From Streptomyces sp. NRRL S-244 (GTDB lineage Bacteria; Actinomycetota; Actinomycetes; Streptomycetales; Streptomycetaceae): a stretch of 64,000 bases of DNA. The stretch spans positions 1-64,000 of the forward strand of contig NZ_JOCX01000006.1 of the NCBI RefSeq assembly GCF_000717915.1. The letters run 5' to 3'. Of the stretch, positions 41,245 through 49,023 are shown in pieces (position 1 is the first letter of the stretch; each line of letters begins with the position of its first letter). The position numbers were made by a program, and so were the translations under genes. The notes below the pieces were generated by a model, which did no database searches, was not told the DNA's origin, and saw nothing but the letters and a program-made list of their open reading frames with translations.

Positions 41245-42837
41245 ATGCTGCACCCTGCGAAGAAGCGCGGCGCGCTGACGAAGCGCGCCGCCGTCCTGCT
41301 GTCGGTCGCCACCGCGACCGTGGCCGCCGTCGTCACGAGCCCGGCGGGTGCCGCGCCGGCGGCGGCCACGCCGCTCGCCGCGCCCGCCGCGCTGCGCTGG
41401 ACCGGCTGTGCGACCCCGCGCTATCCGACGCTGCAGTGCGCCTCCCTCAAGGTCCCGCTCGACCACGACCACCCGGCCGGCCGGCAGATCTCCCTGGCCC
41501 TGACCCGGGTCCCGCACACCGCCGCCACCTCGCAGGGCCCGCTCCTGGTCAACCCCGGCGGGCCCGGCGGCAGCGGCCGGGCCCTGGCCGGGTTCATCGC
41601 GTCCGCGCTGCCGAAGGACGTGGCCGCCCAGTACGACGTGATCGGCTTCGACCCCCGGGGCGTCGGCAAGAGCGAGCCCACCCTGGACTGCGGGCCCGGC
41701 CACTTCACCCCCGTACGCCCGGACTCCGTACCGCTCGACGCGCAGACCGAGCAGGCCAACCTGGACCGGGTGAAGTCCTTCGCCGAGTCCTGCCAGACCA
41801 AGCACGCGGACGTGCTCCCGTACATCGGCACCGTCTCCGCCGCCCGCGACATCGAGGTGCTGCGCGGGGCCCTCGGCGCGGCGAAGCTCAGCTACTTCGG
41901 CTACTCGTACGGGACCTACCTGGGCGCGGTGTACGCCAAACTCCACCCGGACCGGGTGCACCGCCTGGTCCTGGACTCCGTGGTCGACCCGGGCGGGGTC
42001 TGGTACGAGGACAACCTCGCGCAGGACCAGGCGTTCGACGCCCGGCACAAGTCCTTCCTGGCCTGGGTGGCCCAGTACGACGAGAAGTACGGGCTGGGCA
42101 CCGACCCGGCGGGGGTCGAGGAGCGCTGGTACGCGATGCGGGACGCCCTGCGCGGGGCCCCGGCGGGCGGCAAGGTGGGCCCGGCGGAGCTGGAGGACAC
42201 GTACATGCCGGGCGGCTACTACAACGGCTACTGGCCGGTCCTCGCCGAGGCCTTCTCGGCGTACGAGGTGGCGAAGGACCCGAAGCCGCTGGTGGCGGCG
42301 TACCAGCGGTTCGGGGCGGTGGAGCCGTCCGCGGGCAACGGCTACAGCGTGTACACGGCGGTCCAGTGCCGGGACTCGGCCTGGCCGAAGGACTGGAACC
42401 AGTGGCGTGCGGACATGTGGCGCACCCACGCGAAGGCTCCGTTCATGACCTGGAACAACGCCTGGTACAACGCCCCGTGCGCGTTCTGGCAGACGGAGCC
42501 GCTGGCGGCGCCGGACGTGAGCAACGCCGGGCTCCCGCCGGCCCTGCTGCTCCAGGCGACGGAGGACGCGGCGACCCCGTTCGAGGGGGCGCTGAGCATG
42601 AAGGGGAAGCTGAAGGGCTCGGCGCTGGTGGTCGAGGAGGGCGGCGGCAACCACGGGGTCGCGCTCAGCGGCAACAAGTGCCTGGACGAGAAGGTGGCGG
42701 CGTACCTGCGGACGGGCCAGGCCTCGGACGCCACCTGCCCCGCCCAGCCGGCCCCGAAGCCGACCACGTCCACCCGCGCGGTCCCCACGACCGCCGGCGG
42801 CACGGCCCTCCACGGCCTCCTGGGCTTCCGCGGGTAA
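41245..42837 (+). CDS. Secreted alpha/beta hydrolase, tripeptidyl aminopeptidase (TAP/Slp) type
   Basis: 530-aa exported serine peptidase. The signal peptide spans about residues 1-40 (RAAVLLSVATATVAAVVTSPAGA, then AAPAAA). The domain shows PLLVNPGGPGGSGRALAGF (oxyanion region), FDPRGVGKSEP, and the nucleophile elbow FGYSYGTYLGAVYA (Ser about residue 221). The C-terminal TAP-like subdomain has LLQATEDAATPFEGALSM with the catalytic Asp and GGGNHGVAL with the His. Streptomyces Tap/SlpD/SlpE proteases have this layout and process mycelial or secreted peptides. GGGAGG precedes the ATG. The tail is Pro/Thr-rich. It ends before a strong hairpin. Confidence 0.9.
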   Translation: MLHPAKKRGALTKRAAVLLSVATATVAAVVTSPAGAAPAAATPLAAPAALRWTGCATPRYPTLQCASLKVPLDHDHPAGRQISLALTRVPHTAATSQGPLLVNPGGPGGSGRALAGFIASALPKDVAAQYDVIGFDPRGVGKSEPTLDCGPGHFTPVRPDSVPLDAQTEQANLDRVKSFAESCQTKHADVLPYIGTVSAARDIEVLRGALGAAKLSYFGYSYGTYLGAVYAKLHPDRVHRLVLDSVVDPGGVWYEDNLAQDQAFDARHKSFLAWVAQYDEKYGLGTDPAGVEERWYAMRDALRGAPAGGKVGPAELEDTYMPGGYYNGYWPVLAEAFSAYEVAKDPKPLVAAYQRFGAVEPSAGNGYSVYTAVQCRDSAWPKDWNQWRADMWRTHAKAPFMTWNNAWYNAPCAFWQTEPLAAPDVSNAGLPPALLLQATEDAATPFEGALSMKGKLKGSALVVEEGGGNHGVALSGNKCLDEKVAAYLRTGQASDATCPAQPAPKPTTSTRAVPTTAGGTALHGLLGFRG

Positions 42838-42880
42838 CGATCAAACCGCTGCCGTATATACCGGTTTGCGGCGTTCGACC

Positions 42881-42919
42881 CGTCCCGTCCCCGGCACCTC
42901 GGTGAACGGGGACGGGACG
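42881..42919 (+). terminator. Strong hairpin after the TAP-type peptidase gene
   Basis: CGTCCCGTCCCC (42881-42892) pairs perfectly with GGGGACGGGACG (42908-42919), 12 bp with a 15-base loop. It lies about 45 bp after the stop and 14 bp before the -10 of the next gene. No T-tract. Confidence 0.65.
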
Positions 42920-42932
42920 CGCGGACATGAGC

Positions 42933-42938
42933 TAGGGT
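42933..42938 (+). promoter_or_regulatory. Candidate -10 box of the acyltransferase gene (leaderless)
   Basis: TAGGGT with seven bases to the GTG at 42946 and no Shine-Dalgarno, in keeping with a leaderless transcript. Confidence 0.5.
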
Positions 42939-42945
42939 CCCTGCG

Positions 42946-44352
42946 GTGAAGAAGCTGATATCCCCGCTCGCCCGACGGAAGGCCGCCTCGGCCGCGGGCT
43001 CCGCCGCCGGCTCCCGGCTCGGCTGGCTGGACGCGCTCCGCGGCATGGCCGCCCTGGTCGTCGTCCTGCACCACTTCGACGTACTGCGGATGCTGCCGTT
43101 CGGCGGGATCGTCTGGCGGAACTTCGACCTCGGCGTGTTCGGGGTCATGCTCTTCTTCATCGTGAGCGGCTACATCATCCCGGCCTCCCTGGAACGCCGG
43201 GGCGACGTCCGCGGATTCTGGATCGGCCGGCTCTTCCGGATCTACCCGGCCGTCATCGTCGCCTTCGTCGCCGCGATCATGATGCTCCCGGCCGGGGACG
43301 GCTCGGTCGCGCTGCTGCGCACCGGCGACAACCTCGCCTCGCTGGTCGCGAACGGCCTGATGCTCCAGGACATGCTGGGCGTCATCAACGGCATGAACGT
43401 CACCTGGACGCTCTGCTACGAGATGGTCTTCTACTTCTTCGTCACCGCCCTGTTCACCCGCGGCCTGCACCGGCACAGCGCCCCGATCGCGGTGGCCTTC
43501 GCCGGCGCCGCGCTGGCGATCGGCACGGCCCTCGCCCCCCAGCTGCTGCTGACGGAGCTCGGCTCGGTCCGGCTGCTCCTGATGATCGTCACGCCGATCG
43601 TCCTCGTGGGCTTCTGGGGCGTGCTCAGCGGCAACCGGAAGGCGACCGCGGCGGGGGCACTGCTGCTCGGCGGACTCGGCCTGGTGCTGATCACGCTGAA
43701 CAGCCGGGCCGTTGCGTTCGAAACCTTGATGATCTTCGCGACCATGTTCGCCGGCACCGCCGTGTACCGGGCGCAGCACGGCGGGCTCGGCCGGGTCCCG
43801 GCCCTGCTCACCTGCGGGTTCGTGATCGCCGCGGGCGTGCTCGTCGGGTGGCTGTACAACCGGAACGGGGTCCAGGAGAGCACCTGGACCTCGGGCTGGA
43901 AGGCCTGGTCGCTCTCGTACCTCGCGGCCTGGGTCCTGTTCGGCCTCTGCTTCCTGCTGCGGGGGCGGCGCTTCCCGAAGCCGCTGACCTGGCTCGGCGC
44001 GATCAGCTTCTCGATGTACCTGCTGCACTTCCCGCTGCTGCGCACGATCGGTCCGCCGCTGGGGGTTCCGCCGATGCCGGAGTCGACGCTCGGGAAGATC
44101 GCCTGGACGGCGATCTTCCTCGGCGTGCTGCTGGTCGCGAGCCACCTGATGTACCGCCTGGTCGAGCTGCCGGCGCAGCGCCTGGGCAAGCGGGTCCAGC
44201 AGGCGGCGAACCGTCGCCGCCCGTCCGCCGCGCCCGCTGCGCCCGCCGCGGGCGGGCCCGGTGTGGTCCTGGGCCGGCAGCCAGAGGGCGCCGCGGGGCG
44301 CGAGCCCGTGGCCGCCCACTCCTCGGGCGGGAAGGCTTCAGCCTCCGACTGA
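42946..44352 (+). CDS. Acyltransferase family 3 membrane protein (OafA/YrhL-like)
   Basis: 468-aa integral membrane acyltransferase with about ten hydrophobic helices. The catalytic segment RLGWLDALRGMAALVVVLHHFD carries the conserved RG and His-His of the family. FDLGVFGVMLFFIVSGYIIPASLERR is the second conserved block, and SFSMYLLHFPLL the C-terminal one. These enzymes acetylate or acylate surface glycans, lipids or antibiotics. GTG start preceded by a TAGGGT box. The cytoplasmic tail is Ala/Pro-rich. Its 3' end overlaps the convergent RidA gene by 15 bases. The target is unknown. Confidence 0.88.
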   Translation: MKKLISPLARRKAASAAGSAAGSRLGWLDALRGMAALVVVLHHFDVLRMLPFGGIVWRNFDLGVFGVMLFFIVSGYIIPASLERRGDVRGFWIGRLFRIYPAVIVAFVAAIMMLPAGDGSVALLRTGDNLASLVANGLMLQDMLGVINGMNVTWTLCYEMVFYFFVTALFTRGLHRHSAPIAVAFAGAALAIGTALAPQLLLTELGSVRLLLMIVTPIVLVGFWGVLSGNRKATAAGALLLGGLGLVLITLNSRAVAFETLMIFATMFAGTAVYRAQHGGLGRVPALLTCGFVIAAGVLVGWLYNRNGVQESTWTSGWKAWSLSYLAAWVLFGLCFLLRGRRFPKPLTWLGAISFSMYLLHFPLLRTIGPPLGVPPMPESTLGKIAWTAIFLGVLLVASHLMYRLVELPAQRLGKRVQQAANRRRPSAAPAAPAAGGPGVVLGRQPEGAAGREPVAAHSSGGKASASD

Positions 44353-44823
44353 CGGGACGGGCGGGTCCGGCAGGACCGCGAAGGCCTCAACCTCCAGCAG
44401 GAGCTCCGGGCGGACCAGCGCCGCGACCTGGACGGCCGAGGACGCCGGCAGCCGGTCGGCGGGGATGACGGCGTCGCGCGCCTCCCGGACCGCCGGGAGG
44501 TGGGCGATGTCCGTGACGAAGTACGTCAGCTTCACCACGTCGCCGAAGGTCGCCCCGGCCGCGGCCAGGCAGCGCCGGAGGTTCTCGAACACCTGACGGG
44601 CCTGCGCGGCGGCGTCGCCCTCGCCGACGATCCGGCCCTGTTCGTCGAAGGCGCACTGGCCGGAGACGGCGATGAAGCGCCCGGTGCCCCAGGCGACATG
44701 GCTGTAGCCCGTACCGGGGTGGACGCCTTCCGGCGCGGCTATGCGGGTGATGCGGCGGTCGTCATGGCGGTGGTCATGGCTGTCGTCGGGCCTGCTCGTG
44801 AAGTCGATCATGCGGTCGATCAT
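44338..44823 (-). CDS. RidA family protein (YjgF/YER057c/UK114 superfamily)
   Basis: 161-aa Rid protein. Members deaminate reactive enamine/imine intermediates made by PLP enzymes. The core matches with GYSHVAWGTGRFIAVSGQCAFDEQG, QARQVFENLRRCLAAAGATFGDVVKLTYFVTD and SAVQVAALVRPELLLEVEAFAVLP. The usual RidA arginine position near the C-terminus reads LVRPELLLEVE, so it is likely one of the Rid subfamilies other than canonical RidA. The N-terminus has an extra His/Asp-rich DDSHDHRHDD stretch. The ATG at 44823 follows the HEAT gene stop (44825-44827) by one base, so it is coupled; ATG at 44811 is an alternative. Confidence 0.85.
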   Translation of the reverse strand: MIDRMIDFTSRPDDSHDHRHDDRRITRIAAPEGVHPGTGYSHVAWGTGRFIAVSGQCAFDEQGRIVGEGDAAAQARQVFENLRRCLAAAGATFGDVVKLTYFVTDIAHLPAVREARDAVIPADRLPASSAVQVAALVRPELLLEVEAFAVLPDPPVPSVGG

Positions 44824-44824
44824 G

Positions 44825-45421
44825 TCAGCGCGGTCGCCGCAGTTTGCGCAGGGCCGCCGTCGCCGCCACCGCGAGGCGGGGGTGGGACTGGGCCTGGGTC
44901 AGGATCTCGCGGGCGCGCGGGTCGGCGAGGGTGCCGAGGCCCTCGACGCAGGCCAGGGCGACCCGCCAGTACGGCTCGTGCGGGGACAGCAGCCGCGACA
45001 GCGTGGCCATCAGGACCGGCGCCGATTCGGGGGCGCGCAGGGTCGTGAGGAGCCGTACGGGCTGGAGGGCGTAGGCCGTGCGCAGGGTGTTGGTGGCCAG
45101 GGCCGCCGCCGCGCGGGCGGTGCGCGGGTCGCCGAGGGCGGCGAGCGCCTCGGCGGCGGCCGCGCAGCGCGGCGGGTCCCGGTGGTTGAGGAGCAGCACC
45201 AGCGGCTCGAAGGCCCGCCGGTCGCCGGCCAGGCCGAGGCGGTACGCGGCCAGTTCGCGGGCCCACAGGGGCAGGCCGGCGGAGGTCAGGGAGGCGGCCA
45301 GCGCGTCGGGGTCGGCCGCGAGCAGTTCCGCGTATCGGGAGGACTCCCCGGATGCGTCGGACCCCCCTGACTCCCCCGACTGCCCGGCTTCCGTTCGCAG
45401 GCGCTCCAGCACGTCGTTCAC
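44825..45421 (-). CDS. HEAT repeat protein
   Basis: 198-aa helical repeat protein. Repeats of about 30 residues are visible: LWARELAAYRLGLAGDRRAFEPLVLLLNHRD, PPRCAAAAEALAALGDPRTARAAAALA and PYWRVALACVEGLGTLADPRAREILTQA, followed by LAVAATAALRKLRRP. Such scaffolds usually bind proteins. It begins with a ~30-residue Ser/Gly-rich segment. The GTG at 45421 is six bases from a TAGGGT -10 box, so a leaderless transcript is likely. Its stop is one base from the start of the RidA gene, making them a coupled pair. The partner protein is unknown. Confidence 0.8.
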   Translation of the reverse strand: MNDVLERLRTEAGQSGESGGSDASGESSRYAELLAADPDALAASLTSAGLPLWARELAAYRLGLAGDRRAFEPLVLLLNHRDPPRCAAAAEALAALGDPRTARAAAALATNTLRTAYALQPVRLLTTLRAPESAPVLMATLSRLLSPHEPYWRVALACVEGLGTLADPRAREILTQAQSHPRLAVAATAALRKLRRPR

Positions 45422-45427
45422 CCGGCC

Positions 45428-45433
45428 ACCCTA
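45428..45433 (-). promoter_or_regulatory. Candidate -10 box of the HEAT/RidA operon (leaderless)
   Basis: TAGGGT on the minus strand, six bases before the GTG at 45421. Confidence 0.45.
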
Positions 45434-45788
45434 GGGCGGCGCGGCCGCCGCCACGCCGGGTTTCCGCAGATGGCTGATCGATGATCGATGATCGGTACAT
45501 TTGGGCGGTACAGGTCACATCTCCGTGCTCTGGCGCGGCAGTTACCCGCGGGTTACGCTCCTTTCAACGTACGAGGCCGGCCTGGTGACGCAGCCGCCCC
45601 GTATCAGTCGGTTCGGTAGCTCCACGACTCATGTGCATCAGCTACCCCTGCTGCCTTTCGTGTACGGCGTGGCCCCGGGACAGGGTCCGCCGTTCTCCGC
45701 CCCGCGCTCTTCGCGGGCCGGATCTCCCGCCGCGCGTCGTGCGCCGTGCGGCCCCTCAGTCGTCACCCTCTTCCACTGGAGTCCCGCG
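45434..45788 (+). other. Non-coding region ahead of the 3-hydroxyacyl-CoA dehydrogenase gene
   Basis: No gene is supportable here. It contains three tandem 7-mers (GATCGAT, GATCGAT, GATCGGT; 45476-45496), a direct repeat CGGTACA 13 bp apart (45493-45499 and 45506-45512), and a perfect 10-bp palindrome ACCCGCGGGT (45544-45553) overlapping a possible -10 TACGCT (45554-45559). If that promoter is real the leader is about 220 nt long. The rest shows no conserved structure that I can identify. Confidence 0.5.
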
Positions 45789-47603
45789 ATGGACCTTCCG
45801 TCCACGTCCAGTCAGTCCACCGGCCAGTCGGCCTTCCAGACCATCGCCGTCGTCGGCCTCGGCACCATGGGCACCGGCATCGCCGAGGTCCTCGCCCAGG
45901 CCGGCCGCGAGGTCATCGGCATCGACATCAGCGAAGCCGCCACCCGCCGGGCCACCGCCGCCCTCGCGGCCGCCACGGCCCGCTCGGTGGCCCGCGAGCG
46001 CCTCACCGAGCAGGAGCGGGAGGGCGTGCTCGCCCGCTTCCGCACCTTCACCGAGCTGACCGCCGCCGCCGACGCCGACCTCGTCATCGAGGTCGTCCCG
46101 GAGAGCTACGAGCTCAAGCAGCGCCTCTTCCGCGAGCTCGACGCGATCGTCCGCCCCGACACCATCCTGGCCACCGGCACCAACGCCCTGTCGGTGACCC
46201 GGCTCGCCGCCGAGTCGCAGCGCCCCGAGCGCGTCCTCGGCCTGCACTTCTTCAACCCGGCCCCCGCGATGAAGCTGGTCGAGGTGGTCTCGAGCGTCCT
46301 CACCGCCCCGCCGGCCGTCGAGGCGGTCACCGCGCTGGCCCGCGAGCTCGGCAAGGAGCCCGTCTCCGTCGGCGACCGCCCCGGCTTCGTCGCGGACGGC
46401 CTGCTCTTCGGGTACCTCAACCAGGCCGCCGCGATGTACGAGTCGAAGTACGCCTCCCGCGAGGACATCGACGCGGCGATGCGGCTCGGCTGCGGTCTGC
46501 CCATGGGCCCCCTCGCCCTGCTCGACCTGATCGGCGTGGACACCGCCCGGACCGTCCTGGAGGCCATGTACGCGTCCTCCGGCGACCGGCTCCACGCCCC
46601 CGCCCCGATCCTGGGCCACCTCGCCGAGGCCGGCCTGACCGGGCAGAAGTCCGGGCGCGGCTTCTACACGTACGGGGAGCCGGGCGGCTCCACGATCGTC
46701 CGCGACGCGCAGACCCCGCTGGACGGGGCCCGGCTCGGCGAGGGCCGCCCGGTCACGAAGGTCGGCGTGGCCGGCTCGGGCACCATGGCGAGCGGTATCG
46801 CGCAGGTCTTCGCGCAGGCCGGCTTCGCGGTGGTGCTCGCCGCCCGCAGCCAGGAGAAGGCGTCCGCCGCGAAGGCCGCGATCGGCAAGTCCTTGGACCG
46901 TGCGGTGTCCAAGGGCAAGCTGACCGAGGAGAACGCGGCGCAGACGCTGGAGCGGATCAGCCCGGCCGGCTCGCTGGACGCCTTCGCCGACGTGGACCTG
47001 GCCGTGGAGGCCGTCGCCGAGGACCTGGCGGTCAAGCAGGAGCTGTTCGCCGCCCTCGACAAGGTCTGCCGGCCGGGCGCGGTGCTGGCCACCACGACCT
47101 CCTCGCTGCCGGTGATCGCGATCGCCCGCGCGACCTCGCGTCCGCAGGACGTGATCGGCATGCACTTCTTCAACCCGGCTCCGGCGATGAAGCTGGTCGA
47201 GGTGGTCCGGACCGTCCTGACCTCCGACGACGTGCACGCCACGGTCCGCGAGATCTGCGTCAAGGTGCGCAAGCACCCGGTGGACTGCGGGGACCGGGCC
47301 GGCTTCATCGTGAACGCGCTGCTGTTCCCGTACTTGAACAACGCCGTGAAGATGGTCGAGCAGCACTACGCGAGCCTCGACGACATCGACGCGGCGATGA
47401 AGCTGGGCGGCGGCTACCCGATGGGGCCCTTCGAGCTCCTCGACGTCGTCGGCCTGGACGTCTCGCTGGCGATCGAGAAGGTGCTCCACAAGGAGTTCCG
47501 CGACCCCGGCCTGGCCCCGTCCCCGCTGCTGGAGCACTTGGTGGCGGCGGGCTGCCTGGGCCGCAAGACCGGCCGCGGATTCCGTGAGTACGCCCGCCGG
47601 TAA
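45789..47603 (+). CDS. 3-hydroxyacyl-CoA dehydrogenase family protein (tandem-duplicated)
   Basis: 604-aa protein made of two homologous ~290-residue HCDH units. Each has its own NAD site (VVGLGTMGTGIAEVLAQAG near residue 20, VAGSGTMASGIAQVFAQAG near 325), the same HFFNPAPAMKLVEVV segment, and a C-terminal dimerisation domain (PMGPLALLDLIG, PMGPFELLDVVG). The first unit reads TGTNALSVTRLA where the second reads TTTSSLPVIAIA, so the substrate-contacting Ser-Ser is kept only in the second. It catalyses NAD-dependent 3-hydroxyacyl-CoA oxidation or reduction. Its place next to ccr-meaA suggests 3-hydroxybutyryl-CoA turnover for the ethylmalonyl-CoA pathway. ATG with TGGAG upstream. Confidence 0.9.
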   Translation: MDLPSTSSQSTGQSAFQTIAVVGLGTMGTGIAEVLAQAGREVIGIDISEAATRRATAALAAATARSVARERLTEQEREGVLARFRTFTELTAAADADLVIEVVPESYELKQRLFRELDAIVRPDTILATGTNALSVTRLAAESQRPERVLGLHFFNPAPAMKLVEVVSSVLTAPPAVEAVTALARELGKEPVSVGDRPGFVADGLLFGYLNQAAAMYESKYASREDIDAAMRLGCGLPMGPLALLDLIGVDTARTVLEAMYASSGDRLHAPAPILGHLAEAGLTGQKSGRGFYTYGEPGGSTIVRDAQTPLDGARLGEGRPVTKVGVAGSGTMASGIAQVFAQAGFAVVLAARSQEKASAAKAAIGKSLDRAVSKGKLTEENAAQTLERISPAGSLDAFADVDLAVEAVAEDLAVKQELFAALDKVCRPGAVLATTTSSLPVIAIARATSRPQDVIGMHFFNPAPAMKLVEVVRTVLTSDDVHATVREICVKVRKHPVDCGDRAGFIVNALLFPYLNNAVKMVEQHYASLDDIDAAMKLGGGYPMGPFELLDVVGLDVSLAIEKVLHKEFRDPGLAPSPLLEHLVAAGCLGRKTGRGFREYARR

Positions 47604-47642
47604 GCAGCGCCCTGGCCAGGTGCCCCCAGAGCCGGATGCGTG

Positions 47643-47691
47643 GGGAGGGTTGCTCGGGCCTGCCGCTCCCTCACGGCAGGCGAACCCTCCC
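47643..47691 (+). terminator. Nested hairpin after the dehydrogenase gene
   Basis: Outer arms GGGAGGGTT/AACCCTCCC and inner arms GCCTGCCG/CGGCAGGC form a long two-stem structure 40 bp after the stop. No T-tract. A 6-bp-arm inverted repeat GCACTG-N6-CAGTGC (47697-47714) follows and could be an operator for the TetR gene. Confidence 0.55.
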
Positions 47692-47778
47692 GACGAGCAC
47701 TGTGTGCCCAGTGCGGGCCCTCCCCCGCATCCCTCCCTTCCCCACCCCCCTCAGGCGCGCTCCCCCGCGCAAATGAAG

Positions 47779-47784
47779 TACTTT
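47779..47784 (+). promoter_or_regulatory. Candidate -10 box of the TetR gene (leaderless)
   Basis: TACTTT, six bases before the ATG at 47791, with no Shine-Dalgarno. It overlaps an 8-bp palindrome AAGTACTT (47776-47783). Confidence 0.45.
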
Positions 47785-47790
47785 CGCTCT

Positions 47791-48618
47791 ATGTCCCAGC
47801 CCGCCAAGACCTCGTCCCGCGCCGCCACGGCCTCCGACAGCACGGAGAGCGCGGCCGGCACCAAGGCGGCCGCCCAGCGTCTCAAGATGCGCCGTGAGCT
47901 CGCCGCCGCCGCCATGGAGCTGTTCGCGACCAAGGGGTACGAGGCGACGACGGTCGACGAGATCGCCGCGACCGCGGGGGTGGCGCGCAGGACCTTCTTC
48001 CGGCACTTCCGGTCCAAGGAAGAGGCGATCTTCCCGGACCACGACGACACCCTGACCAGGGCCGAGGCGGTGCTGGACGTGGCCCCGGCGCACGAGCACC
48101 CGCTCGACACGGTGTGCCGCGGGATCAAGGAAGTCATGAAGATGTACGCCGCGTCGCCGGCGGTGTCGGTGGAGCGCTACCGGCTGACCCGCGAGGTGCC
48201 GGCGCTGCGGGAGCGGGAGATCGCGTCGGTCGCCCGGTACGAGCGGCTGTTCACCCGCTACCTGCTGGCCCATTTCGACGAGACCGACCACCACGACGGC
48301 AATGACGACCCGCTGCTGGCGGAGGTGGCCGCGTCGGCGGTGGTGACGGCCCACAACCACGTGCTGCGGCGCTGGCTGCGGGCGGGGGGCCAGGGGGACG
48401 TGGAGGCGCAGCTGGACCACGCCTTCTCGATCGTGCGGAAGACCTTCGGCACGGGGATCGGCGCGGGCCGCACCCTCGGCACCGCGCCGGCCCCGGCCCC
48501 GGCCGCGCCGGCGGAGATCCGTACGCAGGGCGAGGTGCTGGTGGCGGTGGCCCGTACGGACGCCCCGCTCGACGAGGTCATGCGGACCATCGAAGAGGCA
48601 CTCAGAAACAAGCAGTAG
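47791..48618 (+). CDS. TetR family regulator of the ethylmalonyl-CoA locus
   Basis: 275-aa TetR protein. A ~27-residue Ser/Thr/Ala-rich N-terminus precedes the HTH: RRELAAAAMELFATKGYEATTVDEIAATAGVARRTFFRHFRSKEEAIFPDHD (residues ~30-80). The C-terminal domain has VSVERYRLTREVPALREREIASVARYERLFTRYLL, followed by an Ala/Pro-rich tail. It lies between the dehydrogenase and ccr genes, all in one direction, but a strong intrinsic terminator follows it, so ccr has its own promoter. That promoter carries two palindromes. I infer that this protein binds them and senses a CoA-ester or acid of the pathway; this is not shown. Confidence 0.9.
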   Translation: MSQPAKTSSRAATASDSTESAAGTKAAAQRLKMRRELAAAAMELFATKGYEATTVDEIAATAGVARRTFFRHFRSKEEAIFPDHDDTLTRAEAVLDVAPAHEHPLDTVCRGIKEVMKMYAASPAVSVERYRLTREVPALREREIASVARYERLFTRYLLAHFDETDHHDGNDDPLLAEVAASAVVTAHNHVLRRWLRAGGQGDVEAQLDHAFSIVRKTFGTGIGAGRTLGTAPAPAPAAPAEIRTQGEVLVAVARTDAPLDEVMRTIEEALRNKQ

Positions 48619-48631
48619 TCGCACACGTCAC

Positions 48632-48669
48632 AGTGGCCGCTCCCGTTCCGGGGGCGGCCACTTTTGTTT
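48632..48669 (+). terminator. Rho-independent terminator after the TetR gene
   Basis: AGTGGCCGCTCCC pairs with GGGGGCGGCCACT (13 bp, one G-T) around a GTTCC loop, followed by TTTTGTTTG. This is the clearest intrinsic terminator in the window. Confidence 0.9.
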
Positions 48670-48751
48670 GTCCGACTTGCCCCTACTCACCGGTAACTCT
48701 GATCGATCATCGCTCATCTGCGCAGGTCAATAGGCAAATGAGAGAAAGTTT
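48670..48751 (+). other. Intergenic segment upstream of the ccr promoter
   Basis: No gene. It contains a 10-bp palindrome TGATCGATCA (48700-48709), related to the GATCGAT repeats before the dehydrogenase gene, and an AT-richer stretch just before the operator-like repeats. Confidence 0.4.
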
Positions 48752-48794
48752 TGGCACGCGGTGCCTTGCTGAGTGACACGGGGTGCCATACGTT
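48752..48794 (+). promoter_or_regulatory. ccr promoter with two operator-like palindromes
   Basis: -35 TTGCTG (48766-48771), a 17-bp spacer and -10 TACGTT (48789-48794). TGGCAC-GCG-GTGCCT (48752-48766) abuts the -35, and TGACAC-GGG-GTGCCA (48774-48788) fills the spacer. Their centres are 22 bp apart, two helical turns, as expected for cooperative binding by a dimeric repressor. A CA-rich, apparently unstructured leader of about 220 nt follows to the ccr start at 49024. Confidence 0.7.
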
Positions 48795-49023
48795 GAATCT
48801 CGTCCGGATGTCCCCGCGGTCCACGCCCACTCGGCACGAACCGCGCCCCGGATGCCTGCGTCACCAGGCCGCACGCACGCCCCACCACGGGCGTCACGCA
48901 CGCACCACAGCTCCGCCGGACCGACGGCATTCGCAGCACCGCAGCACCACCACACCACACCCGTTCCACGCACCTGCGTATCCCTCAGCGCACCCTCATC
49001 AGCGCTTCGCCGGAGGCAACACC

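Noticed and set aside
47604..47790. Small gene between the dehydrogenase and TetR genes
   Set aside because: The interval holds a nested hairpin, an inverted repeat and a promoter; short frames here lack ribosome binding sites.
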